Assembly: GCA_963821505.1 (NCBI GenBank)
Contig: CAWGEH010000008.1
Location: 1 to 64,000 of the forward strand
Direction of reading: 5' to 3'
From: VAZQ01 sp963821505
GTDB taxonomy: Bacteria > Pseudomonadota > Alphaproteobacteria > Rhizobiales > Xanthobacteraceae
DNA: 64,000 bases
The notes beneath the pieces are model-generated. The model searched no databases, had not been told where the DNA came from, and saw only the letters and a program-made list of their open reading frames with translations. Positions 15,493 through 25,196 of this stretch are shown piece after piece (the stretch's first letter is position 1; each line of letters opens with the position of its first letter). The position numbers and the translations under genes were made by a program.

Positions 15493-16734
15493 TCACTGCG
15501 CCAGCTCCGCGCTGCGTTCCATCTCGGGGAAGTGGCGCGCGAACAGCTTCGCCGAGCTCTCCTTCAGGCGCGGCGCCACCTCGTCCATGAACAAAGTCAT
15601 GCTCTTGCGCACCAGCGCGTCCGGCATGTTGCCCATGTGGAACTGGATCAGCAGATGGCCGCACTTGGCGTGCTCGACGATGTCGAGGATGCGGCGATAG
15701 ACCGTCTCCGGCCCGCCGACGATGATCGATTGCGTGCGCTCGAGATCGCTCCAGTCCTCGGCGTCGCCGAGGAGCGGCGCGGTCGGATCGGCGAATTTCA
15801 GATAGCTGCGGAACTCGGACGGCGGAATGTAGGGAATGCCCGGGCCGGCGGTGAGCATGCGGCCTTCGCGCCGCAGATGCCCCTTGAGGCAGTTCTTGAG
15901 GAAATACCACACGCCTTCCTTGGCCTCGACCTGCGCCTGCGCATCGGTCTCGCCGACATGGGTGGACATCAGGATGCCCATGCGGAACGGATCGAAGCGG
16001 CCGCCGTGCTCCTCGAGGATCCTGGCGAATTGCGCCTGCGACTTCGCGGTCTCGCTGCCGTGGCTGCGCGAGGACAGGAAATAGCAGTATCCGCGCTTGG
16101 CGATGTTGGCCAAGGTTTCGGTCGAGCGCGAGCTTGGAATCCAGACCGGGGGGTGCGGACGCTGGGTCGGCCGCGGCCACGGATTGACGTAGCGCATGGG
16201 ATAGTGGCGGCCTTCCCATTCGAACGGGCCGTCCTCGGTCCAGGCGCGATGGATGAGATCGACGGCTTCCCAGAATTGCTCGCGCGAGGGCGCCGAGGGC
16301 ACGTCGTAGTTGAACGTCTCCGGCCCAGATCCCGGCGCGAAGCCGGCGATCAGGCGGCCGTCCGACATGTTGTCGAGCATGGCGTATTCCTCCGCCATGC
16401 GCAGCGGATTGAGATGCAGCGGCAACAGATTCCCAAGGATGACGATCTTGCCGCGCCGGGTCTTCTGCGAGAGCGCCGCCGCGATCAGGTTGGGGGACGG
16501 CATCAGGCCGTAGATGTTCTGGTGGTGCTCGTTGAGCACCATGCCGTCGAACCCGATCTCGTCGGCATAGGCGAGCTGGTCGATATATTCCTGGTAGAGG
16601 CCGCGGCTGCGCTCGCCATCCCACAAGCGGTTCGGCACCGTGACCCAGCCGCTATCGTATTTCGCGTCGAAGTCGGCGGGCAGGTACGGATAGGACATGA
16701 AGTGCCAGCAATAGAGCTGGACCGGCTTGCTCAT
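15493..16734 (-). CDS. LLM-class flavin-dependent monooxygenase (bacterial luciferase-like)
   Basis: A 413-residue TIM-barrel oxidoreductase of the luciferase-like family, which uses reduced FMN or F420 to oxidise organic substrates. Recognisable parts are EYIDQLAYADEIGFDGMVLN, EHHQNIYGLMPSPNLIAAAL, ILGNLLPLHLNPLRMAEEY, MLDNMSDGRLIAGFAPGSG and the C-terminal IVGGPETVYRRILDIVE. The EHH motif and the DNMSDGRL segment are typical of the FMN-linked branch. The ATG at 16734 has GGGAGC upstream, and the protein begins naturally at MSKPVQLYCWHFM. It heads a probable minus-strand unit with the hydrolase (14445) and Bug protein (13121). No flavin reductase gene is adjacent. Confidence 0.88.
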   Translation of the reverse strand: MSKPVQLYCWHFMSYPYLPADFDAKYDSGWVTVPNRLWDGERSRGLYQEYIDQLAYADEIGFDGMVLNEHHQNIYGLMPSPNLIAAALSQKTRRGKIVILGNLLPLHLNPLRMAEEYAMLDNMSDGRLIAGFAPGSGPETFNYDVPSAPSREQFWEAVDLIHRAWTEDGPFEWEGRHYPMRYVNPWPRPTQRPHPPVWIPSSRSTETLANIAKRGYCYFLSSRSHGSETAKSQAQFARILEEHGGRFDPFRMGILMSTHVGETDAQAQVEAKEGVWYFLKNCLKGHLRREGRMLTAGPGIPYIPPSEFRSYLKFADPTAPLLGDAEDWSDLERTQSIIVGGPETVYRRILDIVEHAKCGHLLIQFHMGNMPDALVRKSMTLFMDEVAPRLKESSAKLFARHFPEMERSAELAQ

Positions 16735-17120
16735 GCATTGCTCCCGGAGCGAGACAGGTTGGAATTGTTGCCGTGCCGACGTTCCGGCGCAAGCGCGGAC
16801 TCTGCGCGCCAACGGCATCGACCGACCCGGCGGCGGACGCCGAGCGGATTGTGTCATACGTGGTCGAGGAACGCGCGATCAAGCACTACGAGCCTCCCGC
16901 CGGGATGCACGGCACGCCGACGATGCGCTCGAACCGCCGAACCCGCCCCGTCGCAATGCCTGCGCGGAGTCGGAAAAAATCAGCGTCGTTGCGCGGAGAT
17001 CACAGCCTTTGCCTGCGCTCGGGTGTACGCAGGGGCGAGGGAAACATCTGGCCTCGGCATCCAGATTGCCGGCGGCAGCTGTGCCAGCCGTAGGCCGTCT
17101 GGTCCCTCTGGGGCGAACAG
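16735..17120. other. 386-base intergenic region between divergent genes
   Basis: No convincing gene, palindromic repeat or RNA was seen. It should hold the promoters of the luciferase-like gene (leftward) and the beta-barrel gene (rightward). Short open frames here lack initiation signals and family similarity. Confidence 0.6.
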
Positions 17121-19005
17121 ATGTCGAAGCGGACGCGTATCGCTCGCAATGCGTCGAGCGCCGACCCGATCCTCACGCCGGGAGCCGGCAAGCACCTCTT
17201 GTCTCGGTCGCGGTTGTCTTGGTCGCAGTTGTCTTGGTCCCGACTGGGCGGCGGTGTTCTCGCCCTCGCTCTGACTCTCGGCAGCGCGGCGCCGGCCGCC
17301 GCCTTGCTGTGCAGCACGGCGGACCCCGCGGTCATCCCGGGCGGCACCGTCCTGAACAGCACGGCTGCCGACGTTTTTAACAACATTCTTGTCCAGACAG
17401 GCACAAACACCCCGAGCACCCTGTCTTTTCTATCGGGCAGCACCGCTTACACGCTTTCCAACAATCAACCCTTCCTCGCCGGCCGCACATTTCTCTACGA
17501 CCCCAGTAAGCCCGAATCCAACGCGCCCGGCTCTTTCCTCCTGCCGCTCGCTCAGTTGCGCGGGCTGACGCGCGCACAGTACAACGACCTCTTTGCTCTG
17601 CCGAACCAGCCGCCCACTCCGCGCAACAACGCCATCGCGTTGGTTGTCGTTCCGTCCGGGACGACGATGTGGAGCGGCATCGCGGGTCCCATCACAGACG
17701 CGAGCACCGGCTTGTTCTGGGGCAACGGCGGTGGGACACAGTACTTCGTCGGCAGGCCGGTGACTGGCAATTTTCAGGTGCCGCAAACCAACTTTATCCT
17801 GCCGACCCCGGACAACGGCGGTCCGGTCCTGGTCTACGGGCCGCGTCTGTCCGGCAACGCGGCGGCGATCGGCAACTATCTCGATCAGCGATGCGTCGCG
17901 GCCTACAGCGATCTCGACCGGGTGCTGACCTCGCTCGATGTCCTCAATCTCGCCAACCCGACCAACGCCGGACCGCTGGCGGCCGCGGTCGGCCAGCTCA
18001 GCCCCGATCGCTATGGCGCGCTGCCGTTGATCATCGGCCACCAGCACAGCCTGATCCTCGACGCCTTCGGCGGACGCATCGACGCCACCCGGTGGCCCTA
18101 CGCCGATCCCGACGCGAGCCAGCACGCGATCGCTCCCGGCGTCACGGCGTGGGGGCGTGTGCTCGGGGACTTCGGCAAGCGCGACGACGCCAGCACGATG
18201 CCGGGCTACCGCACGAACACCGGCGGCGGAACTCGGCGGGGTCGGCTACGAAGACGGCGACGGCCTGGTGCTCGGGATCGGCGGTGGCTTTCTGACCAGC
18301 AGCACGAACTGGAACGATCTCGGGGGCAGCACGGGCGACGTCCGGACCGGCGTGCTCGGCGCTTACGGGGGCACCACGCTCGGCCGGATGCTGATCGACG
18401 GCGCGGTGGCCGGGACCTACTCCTCGATCAACGTCAACCGGCAGATCGCCATCCCGGACGCCGGGCTGGGAATACCGGGACTGTCGACGGCCATATCGCG
18501 GACCGCGAACGGAACGACGCAGGCGCCGGGCATCGCGGCCCGGCTGGATTTCGGGACCAACCTGCAAGCCAACAACAGGGCTGCCGTGAAGCCCTTTGTC
18601 GGCCTGTCGTACAGCTGGCTCGACCGGCGCGCCTTCACCGAGACCAATGCCGGCAGCATCGACCTGGCGGTGGACGACAAGGTCAGCGACGGCCTGCGCT
18701 CGCGGCTCGGCGCAGTCGGCTGCTACGAGTTGATCGCCGCCGGCCCGCTCGCTTGGGCATTGCAGGGGAATCTTGTTTGGACCCATCGCCTGTCGGCTTC
18801 GTCGGGCGACATCACGGCCGGGCTGGTGGGCCAGCCCGGAAGCTTCACGATCGCGACCGTGCAGGACGACCGCGACAGTCTCCAGCCCGGGCTGGCGGTG
18901 ATCGGCCGCTCCGCCGGGGCGCGCGTGTTCGCCCGCTATGACGGGGACTTCCGCCAGGACTTTCGCGCCCACACGGTCACCGCCGGCGTGGCGTTTAAAT
19001 TCTGA
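17121..19005 (+). pseudogene. autotransporter-like outer-membrane beta-barrel protein, frameshifted
   Basis: The first frame runs from ATG 17121 through a long signal region (hydrophobic core LGGGVLALALTLGSAAPAAA), a passenger of about 250 residues, a spacer (QLSPDRYGALPLIIGHQHSL, ILDAFGGRID) and the start of the barrel (GVTAWGRVLGDFGKRDD). At about 18225-18235 the barrel continues in another frame, one base later: AAELGGVGYEDGDGLVLGIG. It runs to VTAGVAFKF at 19005, a C-terminal aromatic end proper to outer-membrane barrels. Both halves fit one autotransporter-domain protein of about 628 residues. The signal region contains a small internal repeat (RLSWSQLSWSRL). The single-base shift is either a real inactivation or a base error in a G-rich run. 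Confidence 0.75.
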
Positions 19006-19331
19006 CATGACTTCGCGACGGCGCGGCGAATGCCGTGGTAAAGCCCCCCATTGGCTCTCGAACGCCGATGCCACGAGGAGACATCGATGATGTGAATTAC
19101 GTGGCCACCCCGACCAACACTTCTCGGAAGTGGCCGAACGCAGCGGCTATGTCTGCTCCTGGGAGCAATCCGGACTGAATATACTCACTGCGACGTGCGG
19201 CACGGGACGGCCCGGCCGCATCCATGCGCCGTTGCATGATCGGAGCCCTGCATCCTTCGAGGCTGGCCGCTATCGCGGCTCGCACCTCACAGGATGACGG
19301 AACGAGAGCTCGCCCCGGAGCACAAGAGGAT
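19006..19331. other. 326-base intergenic region
   Basis: It contains a REP-like fragment at about 19247-19299 (CATCCTTCGAGGCTGGCC ... CACAGGATGACG) related to 9236-9346. No gene is evident. The two flanking genes converge here, so no promoter is expected. Confidence 0.55.
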
Positions 19332-20306
19332 TCAATTCACGTGCGCGCCGGAGAACTGCACGACCTTGGCCCACTTCTCGGTGTCGGCCGCGATAGTTCG
19401 GCCGTAGTCCTCCGGCGAGCCGGGTAGCGCGACACCGCCAAGGCTGGCGATGCGCTCCTTGATCTTCGGATCGGCGATCGCGAGGTTAACCTCCTTGTTG
19501 AGCAAGGTGATGATCTCCGGAGGCGTTCCTTTCGGCGCACAGAGGCCGTTCCAGGCGTTGGCCCGATAGCCCGGCACCGTCTTCGACAGCGGCGGCACAT
19601 CGGGCAGGTCGGCCACACGGTCGTCAGTCGTCGTCGCGAGCGCGCGCACTGTGCCGGCCCTGGCGTACTGCAGCGACGAGCCGGTGGTCGAAACCATCAA
19701 CTGCGCCTGGCCTGCGATCAGATCGGTGAGCGCGGGCGCCTCGCCGCGATACGGCACATGGGTGAACTTGATGCCGGCCATCATCTGGAACAGCTCGGCG
19801 GACATGTGACCGGTCGAACCGACGCCGCCCGAGGCGAGGTTGAGCTTGCCGGGGCTGGCCTTGGCGAGCGCGATCAGTTCGGCGGCATTTTTTGCCGCTA
19901 CCGACGGATGCACGAGAACGAGCAGCGGCGTGCCCATGACGTTCGCGACCGGCGCGAAGTCGGCGATGAAGTTGTAGTTGAGCTTCTGATAAAGCGAATT
20001 GTTGATGGTGTTGACCGTGTTCGCCATGAACAGCGTATAGCCGTCTGCGGGCGAACGCGCCGCCATCTCGGTGCCGATGTTGTTGCCGCCACCGGCCCGG
20101 TTCTCGACGAAGAAGGATTGCCCGAGCCGCTCGGTCAGCCATTGCGCGATGAAGCGCGCGACGAGGTCGGTGCCGCCGCCGGCGGAGGTCGCGACCAGGA
20201 TGCGGACCGGACGCGACGGATACGTCTCGGCGACGGCGAAGCGCGATGCCACGGGCAGCGCGGCAAGACCGAGCAGGAGTTCACGGCGCTCCACGGATGC
20301 TGTCAT
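19332..20306 (-). CDS. Bug/TctC family solute-binding protein
   Basis: A 324-residue periplasmic receptor of the tripartite tricarboxylate type. It carries a signal peptide (about residues 1-27) and the family landmarks YPSRPVRILVATSAGGGTDL, VENRAGGGNNIGTEMAARSP, DGYTLFMANTVNTINNSL and THVPYRGEAPALTDLIAGQ. Such proteins bind carboxylated organic acids, often with no cognate TctAB transporter nearby, as here. It starts 23 bases after the stop of the alpha/beta hydrolase gene at 20330 and is likely co-transcribed, which suggests that the two handle the same ester or acid. Confidence 0.9.
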   Translation of the reverse strand: MTASVERRELLLGLAALPVASRFAVAETYPSRPVRILVATSAGGGTDLVARFIAQWLTERLGQSFFVENRAGGGNNIGTEMAARSPADGYTLFMANTVNTINNSLYQKLNYNFIADFAPVANVMGTPLLVLVHPSVAAKNAAELIALAKASPGKLNLASGGVGSTGHMSAELFQMMAGIKFTHVPYRGEAPALTDLIAGQAQLMVSTTGSSLQYARAGTVRALATTTDDRVADLPDVPPLSKTVPGYRANAWNGLCAPKGTPPEIITLLNKEVNLAIADPKIKERIASLGGVALPGSPEDYGRTIAADTEKWAKVVQFSGAHVN

Positions 20307-20329
20307 CGGAGGGACCTCCCTGACGAAGC

Positions 20330-21133
20330 TTAGCCCCGGCGTGCGGCTCCTGGGAACAGGCCGTGGGCGGTCAAAAATTCGATCATGTAGCGGTTAAACA
20401 GCGCAGGTTGCTCGATCTGGCAGGCATGGCCGGCGCCGTAGAGGATCTTCAGTTCGCAGCCAGCGATGCGCTTCTGCAGCGCGAAGGCGGTCCGGTGCGT
20501 GTTGTCCTCGCTGCCGGTGATGATGATGGCTGGACAGGCGACCTTGGCGTGATGGCCCTCGGGCTCGGGCTGCCGATAGGCCTGGAACTGGGTGATGATG
20601 GTGTCGACGTCGCCGAACACGTTGCGATCGGCGAACAGGTCGGCGAAGAAATGGGCCATCGGCGTCGAGCGGAAAGCGGGGCTGAAATCCTCAAAGGTGT
20701 AGCCCCAACGGTAGCTAATGCCGTGCTCCTTATAAGCCTCGATGCGCGGTGGGATAAACTCCTTCTTCGGGTTGTAGCCGGTGCCGCACATGATCAGCGC
20801 CGCGGTCTGCTGCGGGAAGTGGTTGTGCATCCAGATCAGCATCGATGAGCCGATGGAGCAGCCCACCAGGATGGCGCGCTCGTCGGGATAGGCATCGTCG
20901 ATCGCCTCCCAGCAGGCCTGCGCGATGTCCTGCATGGTGAGCCCGGCGCGCGCCTTCGGCGACTTCCCGTAGCCCGGTAGATCGATAGCGATGCAGCGAT
21001 ACCAGGTGGACATCTGCGCCATCTGGAAGATCCAGCACGACTGGTCCATCGGGTTTGGATGCACGAATGCCATAACCGGGCCGCTCTTGCCCATCGTCTC
21101 GTAATAAAGCGGTCCGTCGATGTGCTCGGCCAT
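20330..21133 (-). CDS. alpha/beta hydrolase
   Basis: A 267-residue single-domain hydrolase. The oxyanion segment is VMAFVHPNPMDQS. The nucleophile elbow is LVGCSIGSSM (G-C-S-I-G), with serine at the active position. The acid is likely in IITGSEDNTHRT and the base H in YGAGHACQIEQP. It has no signal peptide. The IDLPGYGKSPKARAGLTMQD segment is typical of the epoxide hydrolase/C-C hydrolase group. It is the first gene of a probable two-gene unit with the Bug protein at 19332. The family-1 repeat copy D lies 47 bases upstream of the start. Confidence 0.88.
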   Translation of the reverse strand: MAEHIDGPLYYETMGKSGPVMAFVHPNPMDQSCWIFQMAQMSTWYRCIAIDLPGYGKSPKARAGLTMQDIAQACWEAIDDAYPDERAILVGCSIGSSMLIWMHNHFPQQTAALIMCGTGYNPKKEFIPPRIEAYKEHGISYRWGYTFEDFSPAFRSTPMAHFFADLFADRNVFGDVDTIITQFQAYRQPEPEGHHAKVACPAIIITGSEDNTHRTAFALQKRIAGCELKILYGAGHACQIEQPALFNRYMIEFLTAHGLFPGAARRG

Positions 21134-21539
21134 GCCTTGCCTACTTCAGATTGGGTCGTCGGCTCGGCGCCGCCTGCGTTAGCGCATGTTCCGGAAAAGT
21201 GGGAACCGGTTTTCCGAACAGAACATGCGCAAAATCGAAGAATCTAGAGCGCATCACGATTCGACCCAATCGGGATGCGCTCTAGCGCAGCGGCTTAAAT
21301 GTAAATGTATCGGAATTCGGCGTTCCGACGCAGGGCCCGAAGCCGTCCGGAGGAATCGATCGCGGCTCCCAGGGGCGGATGCAGTACTCGCGATAAAGGC
21401 GCATTCGGTCGCGGCTTGAACAGTGCTTCGGAGCTTCCGAACATTGCCAATTTTTGCCAGCTCCCTGATGACACGAATCCACCGCAAGCGGCTCCCCAAG
21501 CCCGACCGCCGCCGCGCGCTCGAACTGTTCGCAAGGAGG
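21134..21539. other. intergenic stretch with repeat copy D and unassigned sequence
   Basis: Apart from the family-1 element at 21181-21284, about 250 bases follow with no supported gene. Open frames on both strands are short and carry no recognisable motif. Confidence 0.5.
21181..21284 (+). repeat. family-1 palindromic element, copy D
   Basis: A complete element with both hairpins (GCGCATGTTC/GAACATGCGC and TAGAGCGCAT/ATGCGCTCTA). Together with reverse copy E at 22428 it brackets a 1.1-kb decayed segment. Confidence 0.9.
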
Positions 21540-21710
21540 CTGCACGGAGCGGTGCTGCTGGCGCATCCGATCGTGTTCACACAGGTTGCCGATCCCGTCG
21601 GGAACGGGTTGGTCGCAAGTCTGGCACACCCCGGCGGCAATATCACGGGACTCACCTCTGCGGCGTATCCCGCGGGGGCAGACAGAATCCTTGGAGCTGC
21701 TCACCAGCGT
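21540..21710 (+). pseudogene. fragment of a PF04392 ABC substrate-binding protein
   Basis: One frame reads LLAHPIVFTQVADPVGNGLV followed by ASLAHPGGNITGLTSAAYPAG. This is the central ligand-lobe motif of PF04392 proteins (compare PIVFTAAQDPVKLGLVASLA in the intact gene at 26330). Neither the N-terminal leader nor the C-terminal half is present, and the frame ends soon after in unrelated sequence. It is a decayed remnant. Confidence 0.7.
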
Positions 21711-21901
21711 TGACGGGCCGAAGCCACTCCGTTGCCGCCTTCCATGTCACCGAGGTGGAGCCGAGCTGCCCCCGATTCCTCGCCACGGCCGCCCCCTATT
21801 ATGTCCAATAAATAGTTCGCATGAAGTGTGACGCCATTCACCTTCGCTCTGATGCGGTGAGCGTAGAGATCGTGCAGGCCACACGAAGAGGAGTCACGGT
21901 C

Positions 21902-22120
21902 ATGGTGAAAGGTTTAAAGTTTGCCGCCGTGTCGGCAATCTTCCTATTTCCTTTCGTTTACCCTCACAGTGCTCTTGCACGGACTTATCTGAGTTATCAG
22001 GAGGCCGTCTGGATGTGCGGCGCGGGCGACCTCGAGGCGTGCGGCGCCATGTATGCGTATGAGGCCGCCCCTCCTGGGGTCAGGCGCGGACCCATGAGCA
22101 CCCACGATTTCATCAGGTAG
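21902..22120 (+). CDS. small exported protein of unknown function
   Basis: A 72-residue protein with a signal peptide (about residues 1-26: VSAIFLFPFVYPHSALA). The short mature part carries two cysteines (MCGAGDLEACGAMYAYEA). The ATG at 21902 is preceded by GAGGAGTCACGGTC, a good ribosome site; the longer frame upstream has no signal. The family is unknown. It lies inside the decayed segment between repeats D and E and has lower GC than its surroundings. Confidence 0.55.
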   Translation: MVKGLKFAAVSAIFLFPFVYPHSALARTYLSYQEAVWMCGAGDLEACGAMYAYEAAPPGVRRGPMSTHDFIR

Positions 22121-22427
22121 CTGCAGCCACTCGCAGCATGAAAGACCAGTTCAAAGAGTGTGTGTCGCCAAACACGCAAGAGGCAAAACGAGGGCGTGTA
22201 CTCATAAGTCGCCCAGCTATGTCGGCTGTTGGCACAAGGCGGAAGTGCCGGCGTTACTCGGTTATGTCGGCTATCCGGGGAAAAGCAGACCTAGAGGGCG
22301 GACATGCCAAAATCGACGTGAATGACCTGGAGCAGACATTGGAGGTTCGGCCGCCACCTCCAAGGCCTAAATGGCAGTCGCCACGAAGTGCAATCGCCGG
22401 CGGACGTTAGGCTAATCGCCATTGCGC
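22121..22427. other. intergenic region, possibly an old dispersed repeat
   Basis: A 90-codon open frame covers most of it, but its translation (MSAVGTRRKC, MSAIRGKADLEGGHAKID) resembles the artefactual peptides produced by a dispersed noncoding repeat (ATGTCGGCTNT-type units at about 22219 and 22265). It is treated as non-coding. No other feature is visible. Confidence 0.5.
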
Positions 22428-22533
22428 TAGAGCGCATCCCGATTGGGTCGAATCGTGATGCGCTCTAGATTCTTAGGATCTTGCGCATGTTCTGTTCGGA
22501 AAACCAGTTCCCACTTTTCCGGAACATGCGCTA
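22428..22533 (-). repeat. family-1 palindromic element, copy E (reverse)
   Basis: A full element in reverse orientation, with a small change in one arm (AAAACCAGTTCCC where other copies read AAAACCGGTTCCC). It ends 26 bases after the stop of the P-type ATPase gene and could act as its transcription end. Confidence 0.9.
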
Positions 22534-22559
22534 GCCCCACTCGCTCTTCGACCGGCGAG

Positions 22560-25196
22560 CTACATGCCCCAGCGGCGCACGAACCACACTTTGACCAAGT
22601 GTGTCAGGATTGAATAGGTCACGAGCATGGCGAAAACGAGCGGCCAATAGAGCCCGGGAAGCGGCGTGAAGCCGAGCGCGGCGCCGGCCCAGGTAAATGG
22701 AAGCGCTATTCCGACGCAGCAGATGATGATGGTCGTGGCGATGAGTGGAGCGCTCGCGCGGCTCTCGATGAACGGTATTCTCGCCGTGCGGATGATGTGA
22801 ATGATCAGCGTTTGCGTCAGCAGCGACTCGACGAACCATCCGGTCTGGAACAGCGAGGGATTGCTCCAGCTATCGAACACGAAAAGCATCATGGCGTATG
22901 TCGCGTAGTCGAAGATGGAGCTGATCGGCCCGATAAAAACCATGAATTTGAAAACGTTGCTGATATCCCAGCGACGCGGCTGTGCGAGGTACTCCTCGTC
23001 GACATTGTCGGTCGGAATCGCGGTCTGGGAGAAATCGTAAAGCAGGTTGTTGGTGAGGACCTGGATCGGCGCCATCGGCAGGAACGGCAGGAATAGACTG
23101 GCGCCGAGCACGCTGAACATGTTTCCGAAGTTCGAGCTCGCGCCCATCTTGATGTACTTGTTGATGTTGCCGAAGATCTTGCGCCCCTCCGTCACTCCCT
23201 CCTGAAGCACCATCAGGTTTTTCTCGAGCAGAATGATGTCGGCCGATTCCTTCGCGATGTCGACGGCGGTATCGACGGAAATGCCGACATCCGCCACCTT
23301 GAGCGCCGGGCTGTCGTTGATGCCGTCGCCGAGAAAGCCGACCACGTGTCCCTTGCGGTGCAGCGCCTGGACGATCCGCTCCTTCTGTGACGGGTTGAGC
23401 TTGGCGAACACGGTGGTCCGTTCCGCGACGTCCGCCAGCTCGCTGTCGGCCATCCGCTCGAGCTGGGCGCCGAGCAGAATCTCGCCGACCTCGACCTTCA
23501 CCTCCCGGCAAATCTTGCGCGTGATGACCTCGTTATCGCCGGTCAAGATCTTGACCGCCACGCCTTTCTTGGCGAGGGCGACAATCGCTGCGCCCGCGCT
23601 CTCCTTCGGCGGGTCGAGAAACGCGATGTAGCCCAGCAAGGTCAGGCCGCTCTCGTCCGCCACTGAATAGGTCTCCTGGCCTGTGTCCAATTCCTTGTAG
23701 GCCACGGCCACGACCCGGAATCCGTCCGAGTTGAGCGCGATCATCTCTTCCTTCGCGGTCGCGAAGTGACCCTCATCGAGCTCGCCCGTCGTGCCGTCGA
23801 TCTCGAAACGGGTACAAACCGCGAAGATTTCCTCGACAGCGCCTTTGCATATGAGGACATGCTTGTCCTGCCCGTGCGACACGATCACCGACATCCGGCG
23901 CCGCGTGAAATCGAACGGAATCTCGTCGACCTTGGCAAAGCTCTGGTCGATCTTGAGGATGCGGTGCAGCTCGACATGCTCGAGCACGGCGACATCAAGC
24001 AGGTTCCTCAGTCCGGACTGAAAGTGGCTGTTGAGATAGGCGTATCGAAGCACGCGCTCGGATTCCTCGCCGCGGATATCGAGATGCCGCTTGAGAATGA
24101 TCCGATCCTGCGTCAGCGTCCCGGTCTTGTCGGTGCACAAGACGTTCATCGCGCCGAAGTTCTGGATGGCATTGAGACGTTTGACGATGACCTTCGCGCG
24201 CGACATGGCGATCGCGCCCTTGGCCAGATTGACGGTCACGATCATCGGCAGCATTTCCGGCGTGAGACCGACTGCGACCGCGACTGCGAACAGCAACGCC
24301 TCCAGCCAGTCATGCTTGGTCACGCCGTTGATCAAAAAGACGGTCGGTACCATCACGATGATGAAACGGATCATCAGCCAGGTGAAACGGCTGATGCCTT
24401 GGTCGAAGGCGGTGGGCACGCGCCGCCCCGCGATTTCATCAGCGAGCCGTCCGAAAAACGTATGTGCTCCGGTGCGCAGGACGACGCCGGTTCCGTATCC
24501 GCTGACGACGTTTGCACCCATGAAACACAGGTTCGGAAGGTCAAACGGGTCATCGATCTGCTGGATGCAGGGATGAGCAAACTTTTCCGCGGGCATGGAC
24601 TCGCCGGTCAGCGCGGACTGATTGATGAACAGGTCTTTGGTGTCGAGCAACCGCAAGTCGGCGGGGATCATGTCGCCGGCCGACAGCCTGACGACGTCAC
24701 CCGGAACCAGGGTTTCGATCGGAACTTCGATATAGTCGTTGCCCCCGGCGTCGGCCTCGCGCCGCACGCTCGCGGTCGTCTTCACCATCGCTCGCAAGTG
24801 GGCTGCCGCCTCGTTGGATCGGTGCTCTTGAATGAAGGCGGTACCGATCGCCAGCAAGACCATCAAGGCGATAACGATCGCCGCCCGTATGTCGCCCAGG
24901 AAATATGAGACCGCCGCCAGAGTGAGCAGCAGTGCGTTGAGAGGATTTCTGGCACGGAGCCATAATTCCTGAAAAATCGTCGGTTTTCGCTCGCGGGTAA
25001 CAAGGTTGAGCCCGTGAGATCTGAGGCGCCGCTTAGCTTCTTCCGCTTCCAGGCCACCGACGCTCGACTCGACCCGTTTGCAGCAGTCCTGCGCAGGCAG
25101 GCGGCTCAGGGCAAACAGCTCCTGCGCATTGGACCGCGATTGCGCTGCAGCCGCCCCATGCCCGGCGCCCAAACGGCGAGAAGCAGAAATATCCAT
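22560..25196 (-). CDS. mgtA: magnesium-translocating P-type ATPase (MgtA/MgtB family)
   Basis: An 878-residue P3B-type ATPase that imports Mg2+ at the inner membrane. Landmarks are VIALMVLLAIGTAFIQEHRS, the actuator motif (SALTGESMPAEK), AVAVAVGLTPEMLPMIVTVN in the transmembrane core, the phosphorylation motif NVLCTDKTGTLTQDRIIL, and the hinge VVGFLGDGINDSPALKVADV. Ten membrane spans are expected, ending in YSILTHLVKVWFVRRWGM. Length matches the family. Mg2+ P-type ATPases are usually induced by low Mg2+ through PhoPQ or leader-RNA control; no leader was recognised here. The 5' side faces the divergent L,D-transpeptidase gene. Confidence 0.92.
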   Translation of the reverse strand: MDISASRRLGAGHGAAAAQSRSNAQELFALSRLPAQDCCKRVESSVGGLEAEEAKRRLRSHGLNLVTRERKPTIFQELWLRARNPLNALLLTLAAVSYFLGDIRAAIVIALMVLLAIGTAFIQEHRSNEAAAHLRAMVKTTASVRREADAGGNDYIEVPIETLVPGDVVRLSAGDMIPADLRLLDTKDLFINQSALTGESMPAEKFAHPCIQQIDDPFDLPNLCFMGANVVSGYGTGVVLRTGAHTFFGRLADEIAGRRVPTAFDQGISRFTWLMIRFIIVMVPTVFLINGVTKHDWLEALLFAVAVAVGLTPEMLPMIVTVNLAKGAIAMSRAKVIVKRLNAIQNFGAMNVLCTDKTGTLTQDRIILKRHLDIRGEESERVLRYAYLNSHFQSGLRNLLDVAVLEHVELHRILKIDQSFAKVDEIPFDFTRRRMSVIVSHGQDKHVLICKGAVEEIFAVCTRFEIDGTTGELDEGHFATAKEEMIALNSDGFRVVAVAYKELDTGQETYSVADESGLTLLGYIAFLDPPKESAGAAIVALAKKGVAVKILTGDNEVITRKICREVKVEVGEILLGAQLERMADSELADVAERTTVFAKLNPSQKERIVQALHRKGHVVGFLGDGINDSPALKVADVGISVDTAVDIAKESADIILLEKNLMVLQEGVTEGRKIFGNINKYIKMGASSNFGNMFSVLGASLFLPFLPMAPIQVLTNNLLYDFSQTAIPTDNVDEEYLAQPRRWDISNVFKFMVFIGPISSIFDYATYAMMLFVFDSWSNPSLFQTGWFVESLLTQTLIIHIIRTARIPFIESRASAPLIATTIIICCVGIALPFTWAGAALGFTPLPGLYWPLVFAMLVTYSILTHLVKVWFVRRWGM

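Noticed and set aside
15290..16624. 444-codon minus-strand frame overlapping the luciferase-like gene
   Set aside because: It is an alternate-frame shadow of the flavin monooxygenase; Arg/Ala/Gly-rich and motif-free.
21305..21539. Minus-strand frames next to repeat D as a transposase remnant
   Set aside because: No DDE or helix-turn-helix motif and no terminal inverted repeats could be seen.
22138..22410. 90-codon frame with MSAIRGKAD-type text
   Set aside because: It resembles spurious peptides from a dispersed noncoding repeat and lacks a ribosome site or domain.
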